From UBA5614 sp963667535 (GTDB lineage Bacteria; Cloacimonadota; Cloacimonadia; Cloacimonadales; Cloacimonadaceae), in contig CAXXDU010000002.1 of NCBI GenBank assembly GCA_963667535.2, positions 744,001 to 808,000 on the forward strand: a stretch of 64,000 nt of DNA, read 5' to 3'. Shown here one piece after another: positions 51,419 to 61,595 of this stretch (positions within the stretch are counted from its first letter, which is position 1; each line of letters starts with the position of its first letter). Both the position numbers and the translations under genes were made by a program. Below the pieces are notes generated by a model. It did not search any database, had not been told where the DNA came from, and worked only from the letters and a program-made list of their open reading frames with translations.

Positions 51419-54142
51419 CTAATCCACAGTTATTGACTTTGAAACATTCTTTGGCACATCAGGATGAACTCCGTGATCAATCATGTTGAGACGGTCGAGC
51501 TTAGTCATTTTCTTCACGCTCATTTTGAGTGCCAGTAGTTGTAGAACAAGGGTTGAAGAAAAGCAGGTCATCAGGCTGTCACCTGTTTTGGGCAGAGTAA
51601 TATATCCCCATCCGTAATAAGAACCTTCATTGGGATTGGTACTGACATTCTTGAGCAGTTTATCGTTTTCTTCTGCAATAATGTATGTATCAGCGCCTCT
51701 GATTTTGTGAGTATTGATTTGCGACACTGTAAGATTTACATCTCTTTCATCAGGACCTGTCACATAGACCAGAGGGTAGTTTCTGTATAGAGGTTCATAA
51801 AAATCATAGTCTCTCACCAGTTCCTGAAACAGCTTGGTAGCCGGAGCGGAAAGGTTAAAGGGGATATTGCGGCTAAACATATAATTGCCGTAAGACTTGA
51901 TAATTTCTTTGGTCTCATGCCTGGAGATTTCCCGTTGTGAAGCAAGCTCGTCAATTTTATCTATCATATTGCCATAGAAACGCACCATACTGCGGATATG
52001 CTTCATACCAAAGACTGTGTTTTTGCCAAGGATAGTATTGGGACCATGCTTAAATTCACTGGCTTCTCTGCCTTCAGCATGGTTTAGTACAGTCTCGCGT
52101 ATCTTAAGAGCTCCTTCCATGGCAACCCCGCTTATTTTGGTAGCGAGAATATGCAAAGAAGGTTCCATATATATCTTACCTGCTACGTATTCAATGGAGT
52201 CCTTCGTGGTCTCCAGAGTCTCTTTCAGTAGCATCGGTATATCGTTTAAGGTCTTATGACGCATAAGCAAATCTGCTTCATATTTTGCGCAGATATCACG
52301 GCAGGCATTAGTTTCTTTCAAAAATTCCAGCTTCATCTCAGCAATCTTGATAGCGAGATAGTAAAACAGGGTAATCTGATTCATAAAGCTTTTAGTTGCC
52401 GGCACTGCTATTTCAGGTCCGCAGAGTATCGGTATGGCAACGTCACTCTTTTCCTGACCCAAAGTACTATTCATATTATTTACCAGGACAACTTTACGGA
52501 TATCAAGATTGGTCTGGTCTATATCATTGAAGATATCGATTAAGTCCTTGGTTTCACCGCTTTGAGATACTCCGATAATCAAATCGTTATCTTTGAGACA
52601 ATTGGAATATTCACCTCTGAAATCACCGGGCAGAATGGGAATTATCTCAAATCCCGCTATCTCATTAAAGAACAAAGCTGCAACCTTGGTGGCATGAAAA
52701 GAAGTGCCGCAAGCTATTGTATAGGCATTACGGTTATTAAGCATCGTAGTTTTGACCAGTTCCATAAAGTGTTTTACACTCTTGTCAAATTCTTCCACAT
52801 CCTCGTGTTCATCCAGGGAATCAAGCGCTTTAGCAAGGAGTAGTTTGCGTTTATCGAAATTATGATTTAGCAATTCAATGAAGATGTTTTTATTGTTGGA
52901 AAAGAAGTACTTCTTCTCAAAATCTTCTTTCACCACTTCATCAAAGATTGCGCCATACCGGGATTGAATTGAATTATAAAAGCTATCAGCTGCCGGGGAT
53001 GCATCGAAAGCGTCTAACAGTTGTTTTTTGGCTTCGAATGTTTCCGCTTTTTTGATATCATTCAATAGAGTAGTAAAGTCTAAGCATAAGTTTTCTTTCT
53101 CAAGAAATTCCAGCATACGTCTGCCGGTATTGGAACCACCCTGAAACAGTTTTATGAGTTTACCTGTGGATTCAGGCTGAGCATATATTTCCTGCTCCAT
53201 AAAATAGTTAAATTCCGGTAAAAGCTCCACATCTTCTGCCCGGAGTTTGGAAAAAACAGGATGTGATTCAATTTTATCGAGAACTTTGTAAACTTCATCA
53301 GGCTGATTAAGCCGTTTAAAGCGTAAATCTTTCTGAGCGTAAAGCTGATAAGTATCGGATAAAAACTCTACAAATTCGCCCTCACGAAAGGGAATCAGGG
53401 TTTTTGTAAAGCGTAGAACAGCAGTCAAATCTGATGAAGCAAGCGTAAATCTCTGCTCTTCCAGAGTACCAATTCCCAAATATAAGCTGCTGCCGGATTT
53501 TAAAGCCCACATTGTCTCGGTTATCGGGTCTACAATTACTGCGGCATACGAGCCGATTATCATCTCTGATGCATTTGTAATGGCTCTGCGCATACAGGTT
53601 TTTCTGGATTCTCCATTCTCGGGATTACCGCTTTTACTCATTTCAATATCAAAGTAATGTTCAACTGTATGCACAAGCATCTCGCCGTCATTATCGGACA
53701 TCACGTTATGACCTTCATGCAGAAGGAAAGATTTCAATTCTCTTGTGTTTGTGATATTGCCGTTATGTGCGCCATAGATATGACGTTTGCATTTAACTTC
53801 ATGGGGTTGGGCATTGACTTTGTTAACAAAGCCAAAAGTAGCCCAGCGTACCTGACCGCAAAAGAGCTTTCCCTTCTGGTTTTCTATACCCAGAGTTCTC
53901 ACCAGTGTGCTGGGAGCTCCGACGTCTTTCAGGAGAACTACGTTTTGATTATCATCCTGAAAGGCAGCGCCGGTGCTGTCATAACCGCGATATTCCAAAG
54001 CTTTTAGCAGGGTCGATGCATATTGACCCAAATTGATTGATACTTTTGCCAGACTCAAACCCAATACCCCGCAACCACATCCCAAAACGGGAATTGTGAT
54101 GCGTAGCTTCAGGTCTGAGAGTCCTTTTGTCCACTTGTTCAT
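51419..54142 (-). CDS. Large GlmS-like glutamine amidotransferase/SIS protein
   Basis: The 907-aa protein has an N-terminal GATase type 2 domain (CGVLGLSL, EYRGYDSTGAAF, RWATFGFVN, GAHNGNITN), a central extension of unknown type (about residues 315-470) and two SIS domains (ACGTSFHATKVAA, GVSQSGETKD, then EASEFKHGPNTI). The end, PDVPKNVSKSITVD, resembles the GlmS C terminus. It is about 300 residues longer than GlmS (609 aa), and the presumed nucleophile Cys24 follows 23 residues, whereas GlmS has it at position 1 after Met removal. Glucosamine-6-phosphate synthesis or a related sugar isomerase is likely but not certain. Start ATG 54142. Confidence 0.78.
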   Translation of the reverse strand: MNKWTKGLSDLKLRITIPVLGCGCGVLGLSLAKVSINLGQYASTLLKALEYRGYDSTGAAFQDDNQNVVLLKDVGAPSTLVRTLGIENQKGKLFCGQVRWATFGFVNKVNAQPHEVKCKRHIYGAHNGNITNTRELKSFLLHEGHNVMSDNDGEMLVHTVEHYFDIEMSKSGNPENGESRKTCMRRAITNASEMIIGSYAAVIVDPITETMWALKSGSSLYLGIGTLEEQRFTLASSDLTAVLRFTKTLIPFREGEFVEFLSDTYQLYAQKDLRFKRLNQPDEVYKVLDKIESHPVFSKLRAEDVELLPEFNYFMEQEIYAQPESTGKLIKLFQGGSNTGRRMLEFLEKENLCLDFTTLLNDIKKAETFEAKKQLLDAFDASPAADSFYNSIQSRYGAIFDEVVKEDFEKKYFFSNNKNIFIELLNHNFDKRKLLLAKALDSLDEHEDVEEFDKSVKHFMELVKTTMLNNRNAYTIACGTSFHATKVAALFFNEIAGFEIIPILPGDFRGEYSNCLKDNDLIIGVSQSGETKDLIDIFNDIDQTNLDIRKVVLVNNMNSTLGQEKSDVAIPILCGPEIAVPATKSFMNQITLFYYLAIKIAEMKLEFLKETNACRDICAKYEADLLMRHKTLNDIPMLLKETLETTKDSIEYVAGKIYMEPSLHILATKISGVAMEGALKIRETVLNHAEGREASEFKHGPNTILGKNTVFGMKHIRSMVRFYGNMIDKIDELASQREISRHETKEIIKSYGNYMFSRNIPFNLSAPATKLFQELVRDYDFYEPLYRNYPLVYVTGPDERDVNLTVSQINTHKIRGADTYIIAEENDKLLKNVSTNPNEGSYYGWGYITLPKTGDSLMTCFSSTLVLQLLALKMSVKKMTKLDRLNMIDHGVHPDVPKNVSKSITVD

Positions 54143-54152
54143 TCTATATTCC

Positions 54153-54860
54153 TTAGATTTTATTAATAGCATTATACCTGATGATTTGCTCTGCCATAAA
54201 CAGGTCAAATTCATCAGTAATCTTGAGATTGGGAGAGCTGTCATGCAGATAATGCACACTATAACCATAGTGCTCCAGCAGAGAAGCATCATCAGTGGAA
54301 TAATATCCCTCAGTCATAGCACGTTGATAGCATTTCATTATCAATGGATAGCCGAATACCTGTGGCGTAAAAGCCTTGAGTAATTTATCACGGCGCAGGG
54401 TATGGTCAATAATCTTTCCGTTTACTGTTTTGATGGTATTCTTCACAGGCGCTGCCGGGATAGCAGCTCCAAAATCATGTGCCAGGCTCAATAGTTCATC
54501 AATCAGCATTGTTGTAACAAAAGGTCTCACACCATCATGGATAAGCACTATATCAGTATCTGCAGGGCAGATTTTTAAAGCTTCATACACAGAATCCTGA
54601 CGCTTGAGTCCACCGATACAGAAGTTCAGCGCTTTTTTCCTTCCTTTTGCTGATAAATATTCTGCTGATAAAGCCTTAAACGAATCAATATCTTCGATAG
54701 GAAGCGTAACGATAACCTCAGATATCTTTTTGTGGTGGATAAAAGGTTCAAGCGAATGTATAAGCAAAGGTTTCCCATCCAGTGTTCTGAATTGTTTTTT
54801 TACTTCTCCCGGTAGTCTGAGTCCCATTCCACCGGCTGTTACGATTGCTACAATCTTCAT
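54153..54860 (-). CDS. ispD: 2-C-methyl-D-erythritol 4-phosphate cytidylyltransferase
   Basis: The 235-aa enzyme has VTAGGMGLRLPGEVKKQF near its N terminus, VLIHDGVRPF and the C-terminal KITDEFDLFMAEQI, typical of IspD. It makes CDP-methylerythritol in the MEP pathway. ATG 54860 overlaps the stop of the radical SAM gene as ATGA, which decides the start. It lies 10 nt upstream of the GlmS-like gene. Confidence 0.95.
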   Translation of the reverse strand: MKIVAIVTAGGMGLRLPGEVKKQFRTLDGKPLLIHSLEPFIHHKKISEVIVTLPIEDIDSFKALSAEYLSAKGRKKALNFCIGGLKRQDSVYEALKICPADTDIVLIHDGVRPFVTTMLIDELLSLAHDFGAAIPAAPVKNTIKTVNGKIIDHTLRRDKLLKAFTPQVFGYPLIMKCYQRAMTEGYYSTDDASLLEHYGYSVHYLHDSSPNLKITDEFDLFMAEQIIRYNAINKI

Positions 54861-55804
54861 GGTTTCCACCTGTAGAAAATGCTTTTTTGTTTGCGTTGGG
54901 CTGATATATTATCCTGCAAAGCAAGATGCTGCAGGATTTTGCTGACTTCATTCACATGTATTTGTAGTTCTTTGGATAATTCTTCTTTAGAGTATTCTTC
55001 CTTTTGAATAAGGGCAATCAATTCCTGCATTACATTCTGTTCAACAGTAGTTATCAAACTTTTCTGGTGAGTACTGGAGATGATTTCAATGGGTATACTA
55101 TTTCCTTCGCTCAAAATTGCCCGGATTTCTTCCAGAGCGAGGTAGATGGCAGGCTCGACCCATTCTTCAGCACCGGGTCTGTCCAGTGAGTTTATCTGCA
55201 CTTTATCCGGTTTGATTTGTTCCACTGCTGCTCTTAATAATTCTATCTCTTCCAGGTGGTCATTTATACCTGGTACTATGAAGATTTCCAGCCAGATTTG
55301 CCCGGGATATGCTTTTCGCAATGTCATAAGACCCTGAATAATGTCTTGAGCAGTAAGCTTATCAATCGGGCGGTTGACTTGTTTGAAAACATCTTCTGAA
55401 ACCGCGTCCAGAGATGGAACAATCAAGTCACAAGGCAGGATTTCCGAGAGTAACTGCGGGTTATTCAAAAGCGTACTATTGGTAATCAGGGCAAGTTTGT
55501 ATGTGGGATAATGGAATTTTATATAGGAAACGATTTCTCCCAAATCACGGTTCAGGGTTGGTTCACCTGCACCGGAAAAGGTTATATAATCCAGCGCCGG
55601 ATTAGTAGCCAGAAAGTCATCCAGTTCTGCAGTAATTTCGTTAACATCAAAAAAAGACTTACGTTTCAGAGTCAGATGAGTTGTTTTACTCACTTCGCAG
55701 TAAACGCAATTTAGTGAGCAATACTTGTAAGCAACTACATCTACACCAAGGGATATGCCCAATCTGCGCGAAACAACAGGCCCGAATAAGTGCTTATATT
55801 TCAT
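54857..55804 (-). CDS. Radical SAM protein with C-terminal winged helix
   Basis: The 315-aa protein has the Fe-S motif CSLNCVYC (CxxxCxxC), YITFSGAGEPTLNRDLGE and SLDAVSEDVF, as in COG0731 (wyosine-related) radical SAM proteins. The C-terminal ~65 residues (IQKEEYSKEELSKELQIHVN) look like a winged-helix domain. Reaction is unknown. It overlaps ispD by 4 nt. Confidence 0.85.
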   Translation of the reverse strand: MKYKHLFGPVVSRRLGISLGVDVVAYKYCSLNCVYCEVSKTTHLTLKRKSFFDVNEITAELDDFLATNPALDYITFSGAGEPTLNRDLGEIVSYIKFHYPTYKLALITNSTLLNNPQLLSEILPCDLIVPSLDAVSEDVFKQVNRPIDKLTAQDIIQGLMTLRKAYPGQIWLEIFIVPGINDHLEEIELLRAAVEQIKPDKVQINSLDRPGAEEWVEPAIYLALEEIRAILSEGNSIPIEIISSTHQKSLITTVEQNVMQELIALIQKEEYSKEELSKELQIHVNEVSKILQHLALQDNISAQRKQKSIFYRWKP

Positions 55805-55850
55805 ATTATACTATGTATATCACTCCATAGTTATGGGTTTTGGAGTATTA

Positions 55851-58103
55851 TTAAAACGTTGTGCCAAATTGCAGATGTGGTTCCCAGGTTCCATCTTCCA
55901 GATTATAGGCATAATCAAAGCCTATCAGACCAAAGGGACTACGGATACGGATACCTGCACCAACTCCTTTCTTAAAATCAAGAAAGTTAAATTCTCTCAG
56001 CTTATTATAACTATTACCTGCATCAAAGAATCCGAGTGCGATTACCTGGTCTCCACCGATGGGATATCCCAGTTCTGTGGAGAAGATAATCTCTCTGGTG
56101 CCACCACCTGCAGGACTGACTGATCTGTCAGGGAAACCACGGATACCATCAGGACCGGTTCCACCCAGATAAAACTTTTCATCCGGAGGTACATCACTGG
56201 ATTGCCCATAGGCAGCAACATAACCAAAACGCCACTTGGTTCTTAAGGCAAGTTTGTGCCATGTTTCAATGAACCAACTGATTTGAGCTATCTGCTTGTA
56301 ATAATCAAAATCACCACCAAAAGGACCACCCGCCAGTTCAGAGTACAGGGTTAGCTGAGAACCTGTAGTCGGGAAGAACACATTATCACGTGAATCTCTG
56401 CTGATTGTGGCGTTCACAGAGCTTGTAAGCTGAGTTCCGAGAGAATCAAGCTCTATCAGGTTTTGATAGGTGGTAGGTGTTTCCAGAATGGCAGACATAT
56501 CAGTAATTCTGTATTTCTTGGCATAAAGCGAATAACCCAGCACAAATCTGGAACGGTCTACCCAGGGCAGCGGTTGGCCTAAACGAATTGATGCACCTTG
56601 AGTCTGGATTTCGTAATAAAAACTGCTCCATGCCTTTTTGGTATGGTAAAGATTAAAGCCCAGCAGTATATCGGTGTCATACAGATTGGGATTGGTAAAG
56701 TCATATTCAAAGTTCTGAGTGCTTCCACCAAACTCCCATTTTACACTGGTTGACCAGTTATTACCAAACAAATTGTTTTGGGAGACACTGAGTGTGCCTA
56801 CAAATTTATCGGCGGTATTATATCCGACTCCGCCATTAGCAGAACCTGCTGATTTATCCAGAACATCAAGATTGAGGTCAATATCACCATTATTATTGAT
56901 TTGGTTATAGTCCAGTTTGATGTCCGGCTCAAAGAAGCCCATATTATAGATGTTTTGCTGTGAACGGAGTACCTGTGACTGACGGAAATAATCTCCGGGA
57001 GATATTTCAAGCTGACGTCTGATTACTTTTTCCTTGGTTCTGCGGTTTCCTGTAATCTTGATTTCGTGCACTTTAGCCCGGGTGTTTTCAGTTACTTTGA
57101 GATTGATATTCAGCAAGTCCCCGGCTTTGATTTTTTCCGGCTCAATACTCACATAAATATAACCCTCTTCAAAGTACAGGGCATAAGCTTTCTGAAGCTG
57201 TAAGTCAAATTTCTCCTGGTCAAAAGGTTCTCCGGCTTTCAGGGAAAACTTGGAGATAATGGTCTCTGACGTAAATTGCAGATTACCGGTCGTGGTTAAA
57301 ATGCCGAATTTATACTTGGTGCCTTCATCTATGGTAATAGTTAAAGCCAAAGATTTCTCATTTATGGGTTCAAGCTCCCAATCGGAAATATTCACATCGA
57401 TAAAGCCGTTTTTCTGATAAAAGGCAGTGATACTCTTGAGGTCTGCATCAAATTTTTCCTGCTCAAACCGACCTGAACGTAACAGCGATACTGCTTTGGT
57501 CTTCATGCGTTTGAGCAATTTCTTTGATTCTATCTGATTATTGCCGATAAAAGTTATAGATTTTATGGTAACGCGTTTGCCCTCTGTGCAATGAACAACA
57601 AGGCTTACTTTATTATTATCAAGCGGAGTTTCAGCAACAGTAATTTCAGCATTCTGATAACCCTTGCCGAGATATTCTTTCTGCAGCTTGCGGGTGATTT
57701 CATTCTTTAGCTGGGGTGACCAATAACTGCCTTTTCTGAGCGTCAGAAGTTCATCTATTTTATCTTTTTTAACCACTGAGAATCCTGTGTATTTGACTTC
57801 TTCAACAATCGGGTATTCCTTTACGGTAACTATCAGATTCACACCGTTACGGTAGGTTTCCGTAGTCATTTCCACTGTAGAAAAAGTTGATAGATTATTC
57901 AGAGTTTTAATGGATTTGGATACTTCTTCCGGGTCAAGATTATCGCCTACACGTAATGAAATGGCTGATATCACTAAAGAAGATTCAATGTTTTGATTTC
58001 CTACAACGCGGATGTCATATATTGTCTCACCAACTGCAAAAAGCGCTCCACAAACAAAGAGCAGAACTGCTGTTGCACATATAAGTCTGGACTTAAAAGG
58101 CAT
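55851..58103 (-). CDS. bamA: Outer membrane protein assembly factor BamA
   Basis: The 750-aa protein has a signal peptide (ICATAVLLFVCGALFAVG), five POTRA domains (about residues 25-380; IYDIRVVGNQNIE, EVKYTGFSVVKKDKI and similar) and a 16-strand Omp85 barrel (about 400-750; GGTGPDGIRGFPDRS loop, GFFDAGNSYNK) ending in phenylalanine. It inserts outer membrane proteins. ATG 58103 follows GGAGGT. Its presence shows a true outer membrane. Confidence 0.95.
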   Translation of the reverse strand: MPFKSRLICATAVLLFVCGALFAVGETIYDIRVVGNQNIESSLVISAISLRVGDNLDPEEVSKSIKTLNNLSTFSTVEMTTETYRNGVNLIVTVKEYPIVEEVKYTGFSVVKKDKIDELLTLRKGSYWSPQLKNEITRKLQKEYLGKGYQNAEITVAETPLDNNKVSLVVHCTEGKRVTIKSITFIGNNQIESKKLLKRMKTKAVSLLRSGRFEQEKFDADLKSITAFYQKNGFIDVNISDWELEPINEKSLALTITIDEGTKYKFGILTTTGNLQFTSETIISKFSLKAGEPFDQEKFDLQLQKAYALYFEEGYIYVSIEPEKIKAGDLLNINLKVTENTRAKVHEIKITGNRRTKEKVIRRQLEISPGDYFRQSQVLRSQQNIYNMGFFEPDIKLDYNQINNNGDIDLNLDVLDKSAGSANGGVGYNTADKFVGTLSVSQNNLFGNNWSTSVKWEFGGSTQNFEYDFTNPNLYDTDILLGFNLYHTKKAWSSFYYEIQTQGASIRLGQPLPWVDRSRFVLGYSLYAKKYRITDMSAILETPTTYQNLIELDSLGTQLTSSVNATISRDSRDNVFFPTTGSQLTLYSELAGGPFGGDFDYYKQIAQISWFIETWHKLALRTKWRFGYVAAYGQSSDVPPDEKFYLGGTGPDGIRGFPDRSVSPAGGGTREIIFSTELGYPIGGDQVIALGFFDAGNSYNKLREFNFLDFKKGVGAGIRIRSPFGLIGFDYAYNLEDGTWEPHLQFGTTF

Positions 58104-58133
58104 ATTACCTCCACCTTTTCTTGCATCGCACAA

Positions 58134-59073
58134 TCTCTGAAACCATATATTTAGTAAAGGTTTTTTTTGTAAGTACTATTTTTCGCATTGTTTTCTACCC
58201 TTAAAGTACTATTTAAAGTAGCATTCTAATCCTGCGCAAGAAACTTGTAGAAAATATACAAGGAAGAGCAGCCTCGAAGGCGGAAATCCATATTGTTTTA
58301 GCTTTTAGAGACATGGAGTCTGGAGACATAGAGATAGTGTTATAAAAAGAGATTTTTAACGCAGAGAAGCATTTTAACGCAGAACCCCAGAGATAGTATA
58401 AGTATGTAGTCCCGCCTTCAGGCGGTTTTGTTATTTGCTTACTTTGTTATAACTGTAGGATAACCGCCCTCGGTTGTCCAAACGAATTTTTCCTCTTACT
58501 TCCATACGTAGGCTTTCTTTTAACGCAAAGGACGCTAAAGACGCAATGACCGCAAAGGGATTCTTTTCTCAGTCCGTAGGACGTTACTATGTAACCCAGC
58601 ACGTTAGTGCTGGGTCAGAGATATAGAACGCATGAGTCCGGTAGGACGGCACAATTCAATACCAGATAAGAGGCAATAATGTATCGTACCTACGGCACTC
58701 AATTTTGGGGGATATGCGCCGGGCTAAAGCCCGTCGTTAATACGTTTCATCCTTCTGGGATTAACACATAGGTGCTCTTAGCTGATTATTACTAAATTAT
58801 TATTACTCTTCTTACTCTTTCTCTATACTTATTTGCTTATTATCCCTTCTTAATCTCCTGTTTATTCCTTAACTGGCCAGAGGATTTTTCAAAGATTCAA
58901 AAGAGATTCTACAGGAACTCATCGGGGACTCGAGTCCCTACAAACTCCCTGCAGACTCCCTGATGACTCCCTGTGTCAAACACAACACATATGGAGAACA
59001 TAAGAGCAAGAAAAGGGATTCCTGGTCACCTGAGGCAGGTAACCTACGACCAGTAGGATAGCACAGCTATCAA
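58134..59073. repeat. Gene-free island of palindromic repeats
   Basis: This 940-bp stretch has no ORF of note. It holds GTAGCATTC (58221), TTTTAACGCAGAG repeats, the hairpin CCCGCCTTCAGGCGG (58411), copy C of the gene-end repeat (about 58451-58480), AACGCAAAGGACGCTAAAGA (58522), the hairpin CCCAGCACGTTAGTGCTGGG (58596), GGGCTAAAGCCC (58723), GGGACTCGAGTCCC (58925-58938) and four 11-bp units ACTCCCTGxxx (58933-58976). It lies between the divergent-ended bamA and M14 genes (both minus strand). Confidence 0.75.
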
Positions 59074-61404
59074 TTACTTCATCAGCACCATTTTGAGGGT
59101 TTTGGCTTTATCGGCAGAGTGCATTTTGCAAAAGTAGATACCGCTGGAAACAGCCTTACCTTTATCATCCAGACCGTTCCATTTGAGAGAATGGGTTCCG
59201 CTTTTAAATATTTCTTTGGTAAGCTGTCTGACTTTTTGTCCTTTAAGGTTATAGATATCGATATTGACTTCACCATCACGGCTTGTACTGAATTTGATAT
59301 TGGTTTCGGGATTGAAAGGATTGGGGAAATTGGGATATAACGCAGTCACAGGTGGAGTGATAATAGGACCTTCTGTGGTGTGAGTGGCGGTTCCGGAAAT
59401 GATTTGAATATTATCTATAGTCCAGCCCGGGTCGGTCAGGTCTTCATCGGTGGAATGGTCTGTCAGTCTGAAGCGGAAAAACAGTGATTGTCCTGCATAC
59501 TGTGTAAGTGGAACATATACGGGATGCCACCAGTCATATTGTCCTGCATTGCTATAGACAGTATGCCAGACAGTATTATCGGTGGAAACTTCCACGCGTA
59601 CGCTGTCATAGACAAATTCTGTATACAGGTGCTCATCAAAAGTAAGCATAGTTTGTCCTGAATCAGGCAGGAGGATAGCATTATTAGTCTTCATCCATGT
59701 ATTACAGTTCATTGCATAGAATCCCTTTCCACCCCAACTGTCAGTAATGGCATGACCATTTACCGCTAATACGTTTTGTATAACCCAGGGCTTGGTGGGG
59801 TCATCGAAAGACCAGTTACTTGTGCTGTTTTCCCAATTCTCAGTGAAGATTGCATTTATCGGTGATAACGCTATGTTGAGATTCAGATTCTGCACGCCGG
59901 ATGCAATTTCCAGAGTATCGATATAGGGGAAATATCCTTCGGAACAGATTTCAATCCGATGATTGCCTTCGTAGGTGTGGAGGATGAATTCTCCATTGGT
60001 AATCAGCGTATCGTTTTCCACATCATAGAGCAGGATTTTTGCGGGTATGAGACTATGTGTATTGCTGTTGAAGACAGTACCGCTGATAGTAGCAGCCGGA
60101 CGTGGAATCAGATTGGCATTGGCTGGAGTTCGTGAGCTGGGATTGACTACTTTCCCCAGAGTGATAAAATCAAAGTAACCTTTCTTTCTGAATCGCAGGT
60201 CATAGGTGCCGTACATAATCGGACGCCAGTATCTGCCCAGTATAGGGTCGGACTTTCTGGGAGCAAACCAGGGCGCTTGCTTTTGTTCGACAATGATTTC
60301 TGCTTGCAGGGGTAGGTTAGTTACTGCATCTTTAATTGTGCCGGTCAGCATGGAATTTAAGTCCAATTCTGAAGAGTCCAAAGCTCTTTCCAATAGCCAT
60401 CTGACTCCATTGGAGCAACGGTCAATCGTATCATTCATCAGAGAGTCTGTGGGTTGGATATTCGGCGCTTTACAGCATTCTATGACAAGGCAAAGAGTAC
60501 CATATTGCTGGTACATCCAATCGTTAATCCCGCCTTTTCTTCCTAAAGCTGCAGAAGGTTCATAATAAGTAGAACCATTTTCTTTGATGATTTGTTGGGC
60601 TACTCCTTCTCCGATTTGCTGTCCGCGGTCAAGCTCAGGAGCCGGTCTCACACCAGCCCAATTGAGTGGATAGAAGACTTTCTCGTTCAAACCGCTATTG
60701 AGGCTTCTGGAAGAATGCCAGACAATGCAATAAACAGGTTTCTGCACATCGCAGAACGCTTTAAAAGCCTGAGTTTCGCGTTCAGACATGGGAGCCTCAC
60801 CCCTGTAATAATCATAAGCTTCAGATGATGAGGGGGTGGGAGGTGCAAAAAGCGTATCGCCATGAACCCAGTTACAACCAAAGTTTCTATTGATATCAAC
60901 GCCATCATCATCGAATCCGACATTGGGATTAAAGTCAAAAATGCCATTGTTGTTGATATCATGTTTGTTCTTTCTATAAGATTCATCTATATCGGCTGAA
61001 ACAACATTATGTCCTTCCGGATTAAGAGTAGGGATAAACCACATTTCAAGCTGACCAATCCAAACACCATATTGTAGTTCGAAGTTATTTAGTAGGATTT
61101 CATTGATGTTACGCATGGTAATTTCCACACCCATAACCTCTTCAGCGTGGACTTGTCCAATAAATAAAACTGCGGGTTCTGCTTCTTCCTGATCCGGGTT
61201 ATCAGAAATCTTTAACGCATAAATCGGGATATTGTCCTGTTGGGAATAACCGATAATATATAATTTGGCGAAATCGTGATAATCAATCTCTAATTGCTGC
61301 AATTCAGCAACTACTTCAGCGTAAGTATGATAACAATCCGGCAAGGCCTGAACGGATAGTATAGAAAAAATACTAAATATGATTACTAATATTATGCTTT
61401 TCAT
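59074..61404 (-). CDS. Secreted M14 carboxypeptidase with accessory and sorting domains
   Basis: The 776-aa protein has a signal peptide (IILVIIFSIFSILSVQALP) and an M14 zinc carboxypeptidase domain (about residues 20-330; GQVHAEEVMGVE, DGVDINRNFGCNW, WHSSRSLNSG, LVIECCKAP with the catalytic Glu). Two carboxypeptidase-regulatory-like beta domains (about 345-515), a MAM/choice-of-anchor-J-like domain (about 520-680, GWTIDNIQI) and a FlgD-like end (YPNFPNPFNPETNI, LKMVLMK) follow. It is expected to digest peptides outside the cell. The Asn/Asp-rich loop before DGVDINRN is shared with the lipoprotein at 46088. Confidence 0.92.
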   Translation of the reverse strand: MKSIILVIIFSIFSILSVQALPDCYHTYAEVVAELQQLEIDYHDFAKLYIIGYSQQDNIPIYALKISDNPDQEEAEPAVLFIGQVHAEEVMGVEITMRNINEILLNNFELQYGVWIGQLEMWFIPTLNPEGHNVVSADIDESYRKNKHDINNNGIFDFNPNVGFDDDGVDINRNFGCNWVHGDTLFAPPTPSSSEAYDYYRGEAPMSERETQAFKAFCDVQKPVYCIVWHSSRSLNSGLNEKVFYPLNWAGVRPAPELDRGQQIGEGVAQQIIKENGSTYYEPSAALGRKGGINDWMYQQYGTLCLVIECCKAPNIQPTDSLMNDTIDRCSNGVRWLLERALDSSELDLNSMLTGTIKDAVTNLPLQAEIIVEQKQAPWFAPRKSDPILGRYWRPIMYGTYDLRFRKKGYFDFITLGKVVNPSSRTPANANLIPRPAATISGTVFNSNTHSLIPAKILLYDVENDTLITNGEFILHTYEGNHRIEICSEGYFPYIDTLEIASGVQNLNLNIALSPINAIFTENWENSTSNWSFDDPTKPWVIQNVLAVNGHAITDSWGGKGFYAMNCNTWMKTNNAILLPDSGQTMLTFDEHLYTEFVYDSVRVEVSTDNTVWHTVYSNAGQYDWWHPVYVPLTQYAGQSLFFRFRLTDHSTDEDLTDPGWTIDNIQIISGTATHTTEGPIITPPVTALYPNFPNPFNPETNIKFSTSRDGEVNIDIYNLKGQKVRQLTKEIFKSGTHSLKWNGLDDKGKAVSSGIYFCKMHSADKAKTLKMVLMK

Positions 61405-61595
61405 TCTGACTCCTGTATTACAAACCGTATTTGTGTATTGAGTGCAATTTTCATACCATTACAGATATCATATATAGATAGATTCATCTTCTGTTTTTGT
61501 CAATGTTATTTTACTCCGGCAGGATTAAATGCTTGACCCGCCGGGTCGTTTTTAATAGTTGCTCTGTAACAATAGAAAACACGCTGGGAGATAGT

